DNA of 64,000 nt from Asaia prunellae JCM 25354 (GTDB lineage: Bacteria > Pseudomonadota > Alphaproteobacteria > Acetobacterales > Acetobacteraceae). The notes under the pieces are model-generated. The model made no database searches and had not been told where the DNA came from. It was given only the letters and a program-made list of their open reading frames with translations. Positions 28,589 to 37,678 of this stretch are shown one piece after another. Location: contig NZ_BAJV01000004.1 of assembly GCF_000613885.1 (NCBI RefSeq), positions 124,001-188,000 on the forward strand, written 5' to 3'. How positions within the stretch are numbered: the first letter of the stretch is position 1; the number at the start of each line of letters is the position of its first letter. The translations under genes were made by a program, and so were the position numbers.

Positions 28589-29991
28589 TCAAACTTTTCC
28601 CATGCACGGGGATATGTGACAATCGCGAAAGAGAATGAGCGCCTCCCGAACGGCGGAGACTGGTCCGGACCAGTCCAGAGGTGTGTCCTGTTGAAAAATC
28701 CTGACTGACCTGTACCAGGGGGAATCGATGCGACCCGAAAGCCATCGCCAGCACTGGTCATAACGTGAAAGCAGAAATGTCGGCTTGCCCAAGGCAGCTG
28801 CCACATGGCAGGTCGAGGTATCAACCGAAATAACAACATCCAGAGCAGAAACAAGAGCAGCCGTGTCACTGAAATCATGCAGATACGACGTATGATCGAT
28901 CATGACCATGCCGCCCGGTGGCGTCTGCACCTGCAATGTCCTCTCGCCGATCTGAAGACTGTAGAACACGACCCCGCTCACATCTGCCAAAGGCGCAAAG
29001 CACGCCAGATCTGTTGAGCGACGACGATCAGCCAGAAACGCCGCCTGTATCTCGGGATGCGGCGCACCTGCCCAGACCAGACCCACACGCAAGGGAACAG
29101 CCTCGCTCGCCCCCTTGTCCTCTTCCAGTTTGCGCCGCCAGAAATCTTCCTTTGCAGGATCCGTGGTGAGGTAGCCTTCCGGCAAAGGGATCGTTTCAAG
29201 TGTCGTACCCAGTGCCATGGGCAGACTGAGCACAGGACATTCGAGATCATGGGCGGGCATCGCTTCTTCTTCACTCGATACCACCTGATCGGGGAAAGCA
29301 CGCTGCATAAGAGAAACCAGCTCACGCCGGACGCGCAAGATCACCTGCCCGACATGCTGCGCCGCCTGAGGAAGAAAGCGCGAAAACTGTATAACATCCC
29401 CAAATCCGCCTTCCGTGGAGACAAGCAGGATCTGATCTGGTGCAGGCTCACCTTTCCACCGGGGTTTTCTCAGGTCAAAACTCTGGTAATCATGAGCCGT
29501 CCAGCGATATTCATATTCACGGAATCCTGCGGTGTACGCACCTGCCTGCAACAGGGAAACCGCATGATTGATGCGGCTATACGCATTTTCAGGCGCTAAC
29601 GTGATAGCGGCTTCATGAAACTGCTGTGCCAGAGCATGCTGCCCCCTGTGATCAAGAGCCACCCCCATATTGCTGAGGGCCAGAGCGTGGTGCGGGTCCA
29701 GCTGAAGGCTGTTGCGATAGCATGCAATGGCATTCTCATACTGGCTGAGGTGAAGAAAGCTATTGCCCATATTAGACCAGCTGTCAGCCTGGGAAGGAGC
29801 AAGCTGCACCGCGCGTGAGAGAACGATTACCGCCTCGTCAAACCGGTTGAGGAGGTTGAGCAGCCTCCGTAATTGCTCAGGGTTCTTGCATCATCCGGCG
29901 CTATACCCAGCCTCGCCTCATAAGCCTTCCTTGCCTCATCAAGACGTCCTGCCAGCTGGAGGGATTCGGCGCTCCCGTCCGGATGGAACAT
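28589..29991 (-). CDS. TPR protein with glycosyltransferase-like C-terminal domain, frameshifted near 29865
   Basis: About 467 residues after adding one G in the run at 29864-29865. The N-terminal 150 residues are TPR repeats (ARTLSNYGGLLNLLNRFDEAVIVLSRAVQLAP; SWSNMGNSFLHLSQYENAIACYRNSLQLDP; LSNMGVALDHRG). The rest resembles family-9/41-type glycosyltransferases: LLVSTEGGFGDVIQFSRFLP, LRVGLVWAGAPHPE, ALDVVISVDTSTCHVAAALGKPTFLLSRYDQCWRW. The ATG at 29991 overlaps the flgL stop (TGATG). Position in the flgK-flgL operon suggests it glycosylates flagellin or another filament protein (inference). A second gene of this architecture is at 43023-44629. Confidence 0.7.
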
Positions 29992-31074
29992 CACAGATAA
30001 TCCGCCAGTGTCATGCCCTTCATATTTGAAACAAGAATATAGGAAGCATTCAGACTTGTTTTGATATTCGAGGCGTTTGTCGCAACAGTCGCCATGTCGG
30101 CATCACGATTATTTCCCAGCTGCGTCTCCAGCATGGTGCTGACCCCGTTCAGCAGTGTCGTTTGCGCTGTCAGACTGTTCTGTGTTGCGCCTATTGTGCC
30201 CTCCTGCTCGGATAGCTGGCTGATAGTCGTACCAAGCGACGTATAGAGTTGCTTTGTCAGATCCGCAAAGCCGGGAGTCTCGGAAGACATACCGCTCATG
30301 GCAGACACGGCCATAAGATCACGCATGAGATCGCGTATGGGCGACCCTGTCGAGGTCGGGGATACCGATGATGTCGATGACGATTGCGTAGCAACAAGAC
30401 CTAGCGTCGTGAATGTATTTGCCCCGCTCATAATCGAACGCTGCCTGTCCGCTGCGAGGGAAGCCGGGACTGCGAGCGTATCCGAAAAACGGAGAGAGAT
30501 GTATCGTTTGATCCCGCGAGGTCGTCAGGTGCGTCAGAAGGGTGCTGGCATTTGTTCCATCGAGCGTTTTCACTCCTTCGGCAATCTGTTGCGCAAGTGT
30601 CGAAGTGGAGAGAGAGCCCTGTCCCTTGATCGGCGCCGTCGTGGTATCGGTCCCTGCGAATACGTAATTCGTGCCATCGCTCGTATTCAAAAGGGTCTTC
30701 ATACTCTCAAGCGCGCTCTGGGCCGAAGACGCCGCTGCCGCAACCTGACTGGTTGTCGCAGTACCAGACACGCCCAGAAGGTTTGTCGCCAGACTTTGAG
30801 CCTCGGCCACAAACTGGTTCAGAGCCGTCGCCGTCACAGAAAGCGTGGTCTGCCCGGCGGATATATTGGATTGCCAGGATTGAACCTGTGTGATCTTCGG
30901 TGTGAGATTCAGCACGGTGGCGCGAGACGCTCCAAGATCGGCATAGGTTGCCCCGACCACGCCTGTACTGCTCTGCCATGTTGCTGCTTCCTGTTGCGCA
31001 GAAAGCGTCCTTACTCCGGCCTCGAGAATGAGCGATAGCGCAGAACCGCCATACTGATTTATCGCATTGCTCAT
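29991..31074 (-). CDS. flgL: Hook-filament junction protein FlgL, frameshifted near 30487
   Basis: About 360 residues. The flagellin-like N-terminus is MSNAINQYGGSALSLILEAGVRTLSAQQEAATW and the C-terminal helix is IKTSLNASYILVSNMKGMTLADYL. As written the frame is lost in a run of five A on the plus strand (30485-30489). Removing one gives LSPFSDTLAVPASLAADRQRSIMSGANTFTTLGLV and one continuous protein. FlgL (HAP3) joins hook and filament. It starts 18 bases after flgK and its stop overlaps the TPR/glycosyltransferase start. Confidence 0.85.
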
Positions 31075-31092
31075 CGCCTGCTCCTGGAATGA

Positions 31093-32655
31093 TTACTGTA
31101 TGGCGCCGAGAAGGGCGTTGAACATGGTCTGGACTGCCGAAATAATTTTGGCGTTGGCTGTATAGGCGTTCTGGAGTGCGACCGTCTTGGCCATTTCGTC
31201 ATTCACATTCACACCCGAAACATCGGCCACCTTTGTCTGCAGCAAGGTCAGTACGGCAGAACTCGATGTGACACCGGCATTAGCCGCCGCAATCGTGGCG
31301 CCCTGGTTGGATGTCAGCGAGGAAGAGAGCGCCAGCAGTCCCTGGTTGCCAGAATACCCGGTCGAAAAGCTGCCATCAGGACCCAGCCCTGTCGTGGGCG
31401 CTGCCAGCGTTCCTCCTACCTGATCGGCATCTGAACCAAAACCTGCCGACAGAACCGTACTTATGACACTCGTATCGCTCGAACTGGTTGTGCCGTCGCT
31501 CTTGGTTATTGTGGTCAGAAGCGAAGGCTTTGCCGTATACGCCGCGCTCACACTCAGGCCAGAAGAAAGACCGACAATGCCGTCCGGGGCAGGTTTGGTC
31601 AGATCGGATCCACTGATAACGGACGAACTCCCTGCGCCCGTTGTAAACAGGGGAAGACCGGCACTGCTGAAACGGTTCATGACTGTATAAGAGAACGAGT
31701 CGAGCTGGGTCTGCATCTGAGGATAGACCGTATCTCTGAGGCTGATATCAGCTCCCAGACTGCCACCCGTCAGACTGGACGTGATATCCTGTCCGGCAAG
31801 GGTGATAGCTGGTACGGATGTTTTGCTGTCCTGTTTGCTGTAAGCCATACTGGCACTGAGCGTTGCACTGGATGTTACCAGCGGCCATGTCGAGCTGGGC
31901 AAGGTCTGACTGCTGTTTTCCTGGCCCACCTGATCCGGTCGCGTTGGAAGCCGCGTGCCGTCAGCCGTCTGCACCATCATGTCGCCGTTGCTGTCGGACG
32001 CAAAGGATACATTCAGGTTTGTCGATAGATCGGCCATGACCCCGAGACGCTGGTTTTCAAGGTCGGCAGTGTTCTGTCCCAGCCCCTTGAATTTCATGAT
32101 CTGCTGCGAGAGAGCACCAATCTGCGTAAGGTCTGAATTCACTGAGGATACTGTTGAAACAACATTATCTGCTGCTTCCTGCCTCTGGGTTGCATAGGTT
32201 GAGGCCAGAGTATGTATTGTATCGACAAATGCCGTCGCCTTGTTGAGGACGGCAGATTGCGAAGCCGCCTGAGACGGGGTTGATGTAAGAGAAATCAGAG
32301 CGCTCTGCAGATTACCCAGCTGATCAGTGAGCGAAGTCGTGCTGCCTGAATCCGCTGAGGTGGAACCCTGTACCGCCGAAAGAGCCGCCAGAGAATTGCT
32401 CATTGTAGTATAGGAGGAGGACGCGGCATTCTGCCGATATAGCGACGACTGAAGAGCCTGATTGATCGAAAGCTGTGTTGCCCCCAACCGCACACCAGCC
32501 CCGACGCCCCCGGCAACCGAGGATAATGTCGCGATAGTTTCCTTTACATAGCCGGCCGTGCTTGCATTAGCGACATTATTCGCCGTGACGGCATATTGTG
32601 CCTCGATGACGTTCAGGCTACCCGATGCAATGGAGAGAGAAGCCAGAAGATTCAT
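31093..32655 (-). CDS. flgK: Hook-filament junction protein FlgK
   Basis: A 520-residue HAP1. The N-terminus MNLLASLSIASGSLNVIEAQYAVTANNVANASTAGYVKE and the C-terminal VNVNDEMAKTVALQNAYTANAKIISAVQTMFNALLG are the coiled-coil parts typical of FlgK. The centre is serine/threonine-rich. The ATG at 32655 is where homology starts; the frame is open to 32742. It heads an operon with flgL and the TPR/glycosyltransferase. An inverted repeat at 32764-32785 lies about 110 bases upstream. Confidence 0.92.
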   Translation of the reverse strand: MNLLASLSIASGSLNVIEAQYAVTANNVANASTAGYVKETIATLSSVAGGVGAGVRLGATQLSINQALQSSLYRQNAASSSYTTMSNSLAALSAVQGSTSADSGSTTSLTDQLGNLQSALISLTSTPSQAASQSAVLNKATAFVDTIHTLASTYATQRQEAADNVVSTVSSVNSDLTQIGALSQQIMKFKGLGQNTADLENQRLGVMADLSTNLNVSFASDSNGDMMVQTADGTRLPTRPDQVGQENSSQTLPSSTWPLVTSSATLSASMAYSKQDSKTSVPAITLAGQDITSSLTGGSLGADISLRDTVYPQMQTQLDSFSYTVMNRFSSAGLPLFTTGAGSSSVISGSDLTKPAPDGIVGLSSGLSVSAAYTAKPSLLTTITKSDGTTSSSDTSVISTVLSAGFGSDADQVGGTLAAPTTGLGPDGSFSTGYSGNQGLLALSSSLTSNQGATIAAANAGVTSSSAVLTLLQTKVADVSGVNVNDEMAKTVALQNAYTANAKIISAVQTMFNALLGAIQ

Positions 32656-32763
32656 CTTTATCCGTTCCGCAAGATAACATGACCGCTTACGGCCCGATCG
32701 ACGGGTTTCGTCACATTGCCGCATCATGAAAACTGGCGACACCCCGGGCTTTAACGGGAAATG

Positions 32764-32785
32764 GTTTCTGAAAGGTTTCAGAAAC
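32764..32785. promoter_or_regulatory. 22-base inverted repeat upstream of flgK
   Basis: The arms GTTTCTGAAA and TTTCAGAAAC are perfect complements around a GG centre. It lies 21 bases past the chemoreceptor stop and about 110 bases before flgK. It could be a terminator for the former, though no T tract follows, or an operator for flgK. Confidence 0.4.
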
Positions 32786-32805
32786 GGTCAGCGTAGCGAC
32801 CTGAT

Positions 32806-34494
32806 TTACAGACCACCAACCGCCCTGAGCTGAACATGCGGGTCAGCCGTCAGAGTGAACTCATTCACAAGCTCCTTGAGACGACCCGCCTCACCTTTCA
32901 GACCATTTGCGGCCGCATTCGTCTCTTCAACCATTGCTGCATTCTGTTGGGTAACGTGATCAAGCTGCCCCACAGCCTGATTGATGCGGCCAAGTCCCTC
33001 AGCCTGTTCTTCGGCACTATGGGCAATTTCCGTGAGAGTCGTGTCGATTCCGGAAATCTGGCTGACGATCCCCTTCAACGCGGTCCCGGCATCGGCAATG
33101 AGCCTCGCTCCCTGATCGGACTGCTCAACGCCTCGGGCAATCAGAACACGTATCTCCTGCGATGCCCTTGCAGATCGCTCGGCAAGGTTGCGCACTTCAG
33201 TCGCCACAACAGAAAAACCCTTCCCGGCCTCACCGGCTCTGGCCGCCTCTACGGCCGCGTTCAATGCCAGAAGATTCGTCTGAAAAGCGATCTGTTCAAT
33301 CATGGCTGTAATCTGGGAGATCGCTTTTGAGGATTCTTTCATCTTCTCCATGGCTGCCACAGCTTCATCAACGACGCTGTTCGCCTGCAAGGCATCCACG
33401 CGCGCCTCCGAAGCTGAAATCGCGGCGTTTTTTGCACTACGGGCACTTCGCGCCACTCTGACTGTGATTTCATCCAGCGTCGCTGCGGCCTTCTCGAGAC
33501 TGCCCGCCTGCACTTCAGTTCGTCCGGCAAGCTCGGTAAACGCCTCGACAATTTCACTGGCGCCCCTGGCAACGACTTCCACCGCTGACGAGACATCACG
33601 CAGCGTCATATCAAGCTTTTCGATTGCCTGGTTGAAATGCTCCCGCAATTTCTCATAGACGAGATCAACAGTCCCACTCATGCGGAAACTCAGGACATTA
33701 TCGGCGAGCTTCGCCAAGGCCCTGCCAATACCATCGATTGCCTGTACACGCCCGGTTATTACAGTTGCATATTTGACAACCTTGACAACATGACCATGAA
33801 TATCAAAGATTGGGTTATATGACGCCTGCAGCCAGACATACTGGCCGGTTTTATCAAGACGTCTGCATTCAAGTGGTACATATTCTCCACCCTGCAGACG
33901 ATTCCAGAAATCAGTATATTCCGGGCTATCGACCATCTTCCGGTCAAGAAATATACGATGGTTTTTCCCCACTAATTCTGGGAGCGTATACGACAAAGCA
34001 ACCAGAAAATTATCGTTTGCCGTTATGATGGTACCGTCTGGCATAAACTCGATAACAGCCAGGGCACGCGAAATTGCATCAAGCTTACCCTTCGTGTCGG
34101 CACGAAGCATGGCTGCCTCTGTCACAACGGCCGCCACCTTGACGATCTTGTATATCCGCCCCGAAACATCGCGCACCGGATTATAGCTCGCATGCAACAA
34201 CACTTCGTTACCTTTTTTGGTAAACCTTGTGCATTCCTGAGAATAAGCTTCTCCGGATGCCAGCTTCTGCCAGAAACCGGCATATTCCACCGTCCTGGCG
34301 TAGGCATCGCCTACGAAAATGGCATGATGTCGCCCGACAATCTCTTGCAGCGTGTATCCCATAGCCGAGCAGAAATTGGCATTGGCTTCGAGGATCTTGC
34401 CATCAAGATCAAACTCAATGAAGGCAAGAGCCTGCTCCAAAGCACCGAGCTTGGCCTTGGAATCCGCCCAACCACCGGGCCACGACTTCAGCAT
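32806..34494 (-). CDS. Soluble PAS-PAS methyl-accepting chemotaxis protein
   Basis: A 562-residue receptor with no transmembrane segments. Two PAS domains (about 15-125: FIEFDLDGKILEANANFCSAMGYTLQEIVGRHHAIFV; and 140-250: VIEFMPDGTIITANDNFLVALSYTLPELVGKNHRIFL) each end in a PAC-like YKIVK/HVVKVVKYAT. The signalling domain has IEQIAFQTNLLALNAAVEAARAGEAGKGFSVVATEVRNLAERS. It resembles cytoplasmic energy/redox sensors such as BdlA or Aer-like proteins. PAS cofactors cannot be read from sequence. ATG 34494 follows GGGGA. It is transcribed away from flgE. Confidence 0.88.
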   Translation of the reverse strand: MLKSWPGGWADSKAKLGALEQALAFIEFDLDGKILEANANFCSAMGYTLQEIVGRHHAIFVGDAYARTVEYAGFWQKLASGEAYSQECTRFTKKGNEVLLHASYNPVRDVSGRIYKIVKVAAVVTEAAMLRADTKGKLDAISRALAVIEFMPDGTIITANDNFLVALSYTLPELVGKNHRIFLDRKMVDSPEYTDFWNRLQGGEYVPLECRRLDKTGQYVWLQASYNPIFDIHGHVVKVVKYATVITGRVQAIDGIGRALAKLADNVLSFRMSGTVDLVYEKLREHFNQAIEKLDMTLRDVSSAVEVVARGASEIVEAFTELAGRTEVQAGSLEKAAATLDEITVRVARSARSAKNAAISASEARVDALQANSVVDEAVAAMEKMKESSKAISQITAMIEQIAFQTNLLALNAAVEAARAGEAGKGFSVVATEVRNLAERSARASQEIRVLIARGVEQSDQGARLIADAGTALKGIVSQISGIDTTLTEIAHSAEEQAEGLGRINQAVGQLDHVTQQNAAMVEETNAAANGLKGEAGRLKELVNEFTLTADPHVQLRAVGGL

Positions 34495-35145
34495 CACAGT
34501 GATTCCCCACAACCAGCATGCGAAATCGCCTGGAAACTTGATATTCCTGTTAATCTCATTTTTTCAGATTTTCTGCCTGCTTAACGTTTCTTTTTCGCAA
34601 TATATTTGCTGGTAGTCTCTTCTTTCGTCAGAAATCATACCTGAATTTCAACCCATATATTTTCTTGCGGACGAGACATCTGCAATCCTCACGTTTCTCA
34701 GTAGCGGCTATAGAGACGAATAGGCGAATTTTCTTGACCTGATTGCATGATGATAGCTTCTTTCCATTCTGGCATTCTCCTTCTGGGATGCCTTCTGGTT
34801 AACAGAAGGTTTCATTAACCAATATTTCATAAATCATTCTTCAGGCTAATGGATTTCTGCCTTTTCTGACGGAGAAGCTTGCTTTCGCATTTCTGCCTCA
34901 TCAGATCACCTGACTACGCAACAACGCTTGCTTTTCCCTCCATCCATGCTACCCATGGCCCTGCTAGGCTTCGTATCGAAAAAGGAATATTCACCTCGCT
35001 GGATAGGGTGAAGGCAGAAAACCTGATCTCTGCGGGGCAAGTCGATTTTCAGATGATCTCCCTCCGTTTCATTTCAGGATGCCTCGCGTTTTCATCTCCT
35101 GCGGACAGGTGAAGCAACCGGCGGCGCACCAGTCGAGGATACCAA
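34495..35145. promoter_or_regulatory. Divergent flgE/chemoreceptor regulatory gap
   Basis: These 651 bases carry no convincing gene. They include an inverted repeat GGTTAA-N12-TTAACC at 34797-34820, which resembles paired CtrA-type TTAACC half-sites. I found no clear sigma-54 promoter (TGGCAC-N5-TTGC). Confidence 0.4.
34797..34820. promoter_or_regulatory. TTAACC inverted repeat upstream of flgE
   Basis: GGTTAA and TTAACC form perfect 6-base inverted arms 12 bases apart, about 330 bases before flgE. CtrA-type regulators recognise TTAA-containing half-sites. A CtrA/FtcR-like gene at 57097 could act here, but the spacing is not the canonical TTAA-N7-TTAA. Confidence 0.3.
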
Positions 35146-36867
35146 ATGTCAGTTTTCAATGCTCTTACGACAGCGGTCAGCGGCATCAACGCGCAATCAA
35201 CGGCCTTTACCAATCTGAGCAATAACATCGCGAACAGCCAGACTGTCGGCTACAAGGCGGATACGACTGCTTTTCAGGATTTTGTAGCTGGTTCACTTGT
35301 CGGCAGCACGGCTTCTGCCGACGTGTCTGACTCGGTCTCGGCCGTTACAGTGCAGCATGTCGATAATCAGGGTACGCCGACAAGCAGCAGCAATAGTCTG
35401 GCTTCAGCCATCTCAGGCAACGGCCTGTTCGTTGTCTCAAAGCCGACAGGCGCAACAAATAGCAGCACGACTCAATTCCAGGATCGGAATTATTTTACCC
35501 GCAACGGCGAATTCAGCAAAAACAGCCAAGGGTATCTGGTCAATACAAGCGGTTATTACCTGAACGGCTATATGGTCGACCCAGCCACAGGGCAACTCGG
35601 CAATTCGCTCAGCGCCATCAATGTCGATAATGTTGACTATCGTCCGCCCCAGACAAGTGCGATAACGCTGACAGCTACCGTGGGTAAGATTCCTGCAGAT
35701 ACCTCAAAATATGAGGCCGAGAGCTACACTACTGCACCTGCAACAGTTTACGATGCCAATGCAACGGCGCATCACGTCGCCCTGACCTGGAACCAAAGTG
35801 AAACCAACCCTCTCGTGTGGACCGTAAGCGCCTACGATACGGACGGCAAGAACACGATCAATCTGGCTGACAATACCTATAATGTCACCTTCAACAGCAA
35901 TGGCACGCTTGCAGATGTAACCGATTCATCAGGCAAGAGCATAGGCTCTACAACGAGCGGGGCCGCCGTCACATTACCGATCACGGCATCATACGATGCC
36001 ACTTCCACCCAGACGATGACCCTGTCTCTTGGGACAATCGGTGGCACCAGTGGTACCATTATGACGTCATCGACAGGAACGGCCAGCAAAAGTGCCGCAT
36101 CGGGTCTCGTACTGACCACTGACACCACGACCGGCGCCAAGACCCTTACCCAGAGTGATGCGCAAATCGGTACAACAACCGGCTCAAATCAGAGTTACAT
36201 GACAGCGCCAACAACAGTATCCGGCGTTCCTGTCTCCATGCTCTGGACACAGACCTCTGCCTCACCTCCGCGCTGGGATGTATCAGCCGTTAATATGTCT
36301 GACGGCAGTGCTTTAAGCGGAAAAACGTCGATCACTTTCAACGCTGACGGTACCGCCAACGGAGCACCAACATCGATTGCCACCACAATCAATGGCACAG
36401 CATATACAATCTCACTTCCTGCGATGAACAACTCGAAGAGCCCGCTTCTCTCAACCTCAAGCACACTTGGTACGGACACAACCGCACTGACCTCGGACAG
36501 CGTCAATGCAGGCAGCTACGAAGGCGTCCAGATCCAGAGCGACGGTTCGGTCACGGCGCAATTCAGCAATGGTGCGTCCCAGCTCGTGGGGAAAATTGCA
36601 CTTGCGAACTTCAACAACGTCAACGGCCTGAATGCCGTTGATGGCCAGGCCTACACTGCTACCGTAGCTTCAGGTAATCCGACGATCGGCGTTGCCGGTG
36701 CAAATGGTACAGGCACATTATCAGTTGGCTATACGGAATCCTCCACTACCAATCTGACGAGCGATCTTTCTGCACTGATCGTCGCACAAGAGGCTTATTC
36801 GGCCAATACCAAAGTCATTACGACCGCCGATACACTACTCCAGGCTACGATTGCCATGAAGCAATAG
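35146..36867 (+). CDS. flgE: Flagellar hook protein FlgE with two D2-like modules
   Basis: A 573-residue hook protein. The N-terminus is MSVFNALTTAVSGINAQSTAFTNLSNNIANSQTVGYKADTTAFQ with D1 segments (YFTRNGEFSKNSQGYLVNTSGYYLNGYM), and the C-terminus is YTESSTTNLTSDLSALIVAQEAYSANTKVITTADTLLQATIAMKQ. Between them, residues about 171-308 and 339-452 look like two related beta domains (HHVALTWNQSETNPLVWTVSAYDTDG; VPVSMLWTQTSASPPRWDVSAVNMSDG). This makes it longer than the common 400-residue FlgE. GAGG lies eight bases before ATG. The same two-module unit recurs in the protein at 47249-49000. A hairpin follows the stop. Confidence 0.93.
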   Translation: MSVFNALTTAVSGINAQSTAFTNLSNNIANSQTVGYKADTTAFQDFVAGSLVGSTASADVSDSVSAVTVQHVDNQGTPTSSSNSLASAISGNGLFVVSKPTGATNSSTTQFQDRNYFTRNGEFSKNSQGYLVNTSGYYLNGYMVDPATGQLGNSLSAINVDNVDYRPPQTSAITLTATVGKIPADTSKYEAESYTTAPATVYDANATAHHVALTWNQSETNPLVWTVSAYDTDGKNTINLADNTYNVTFNSNGTLADVTDSSGKSIGSTTSGAAVTLPITASYDATSTQTMTLSLGTIGGTSGTIMTSSTGTASKSAASGLVLTTDTTTGAKTLTQSDAQIGTTTGSNQSYMTAPTTVSGVPVSMLWTQTSASPPRWDVSAVNMSDGSALSGKTSITFNADGTANGAPTSIATTINGTAYTISLPAMNNSKSPLLSTSSTLGTDTTALTSDSVNAGSYEGVQIQSDGSVTAQFSNGASQLVGKIALANFNNVNGLNAVDGQAYTATVASGNPTIGVAGANGTGTLSVGYTESSTTNLTSDLSALIVAQEAYSANTKVITTADTLLQATIAMKQ

Positions 36868-36884
36868 TGCGCGCCCTGACTGCG

Positions 36885-36933
36885 CCTTTTGCCGCCCCGG
36901 GTTTCGCAACAGCTCACCCGGTCAGGCAAAAGG
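36885..36933 (+). terminator. Hairpin after flgE
   Basis: CCTTTTGCC (36885-36893) pairs with GGCAAAAGG (36925-36933), with inner CCGGGT/ACCCGG also able to pair. It begins 18 bases after the flgE stop. No long T tract follows. Confidence 0.55.
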
Positions 36934-37105
36934 TACAGCGCCATCAGTGAAAGTGAACCAACCGTTTCATAATCCTGCGGACCTGATGTCGGATCCTGAC
37001 TTGTATCACGGTCGGGCTTACACTTTCTTCATCAGCTGTTCATAATTTTATTGAAGCCGGGCGATGCTGCGCCCATCAGCCTCTCTTGTTTCGAGCTTTG
37101 ATCCT

Positions 37106-37630
37106 ATGAGTGAATCCCAATTCGATGACAGTCTCGACATGAAACCTGTCGGTAACGACCGGTTGGGCCAAAGCACACAGCCAAACAAGAAACGACGTCT
37201 CCTGATCATAACCTTCCTGCTTGTGTTGTGCCTTATTGGAGGAGGAAGCTATCTGGCCATTCAGAAAGGATGGCTTTTCGGGCAAGCTTCATCAGGAAAA
37301 ATTGCCGGAACTGCCGACGCCCCGCCCAGGACAACGCTTCTGGCGATCCCTCCGGTCATTTCAAGTCTGGATAACGGCGATGCGCGCCCTGTCTATGTCA
37401 AGATGACAACAAGAATCGAGATCGAAGGCAAGGAAAGCGAGGCCTCGCTCAGGCCCTATATTCCGGCCATCCAGGATATTTTTCAAACCTATCTTCATGA
37501 GACACGTCCTCAGGAAATCAGGGGAAATGGTGTTTATCGCTTGCGTGAAACACTCTTGCGTCGAATTCGCATACAAGTGGCACCACTTAAAGTAACCAAT
37601 ATCTATATCACCGAGTTTCTGATCCAGTAA
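37106..37630 (+). CDS. fliL: Flagellar basal-body protein FliL
   Basis: A 174-residue single-pass inner-membrane protein. A short cytoplasmic part (MSESQFDDSLDMKP...KKRR) is followed by the TM segment LLIITFLLVLCLIGGGSYLAI. A periplasmic domain with KMTTRIEIEGKESEASLRPYIPAIQDIF and the end LKVTNIYITEFLIQ is typical of FliL. It associates with the stator units. The ATG at 37106 is taken as the start because upstream in-frame residues look unrelated; an in-frame ATG at 37064 would add 14. It is followed by fliM, 48 bases on. Confidence 0.88.
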   Translation: MSESQFDDSLDMKPVGNDRLGQSTQPNKKRRLLIITFLLVLCLIGGGSYLAIQKGWLFGQASSGKIAGTADAPPRTTLLAIPPVISSLDNGDARPVYVKMTTRIEIEGKESEASLRPYIPAIQDIFQTYLHETRPQEIRGNGVYRLRETLLRRIRIQVAPLKVTNIYITEFLIQ

Positions 37631-37678
37631 TCAACTGCGCCGGAATACTTCTATAATAAATTTCGGACAAACCAGATA

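Noticed and set aside
34741-34800. Possible sigma-54 promoter (TGGCAT...TTCT) before flgE
   Set aside because: The -12 GC element is missing at the required distance.
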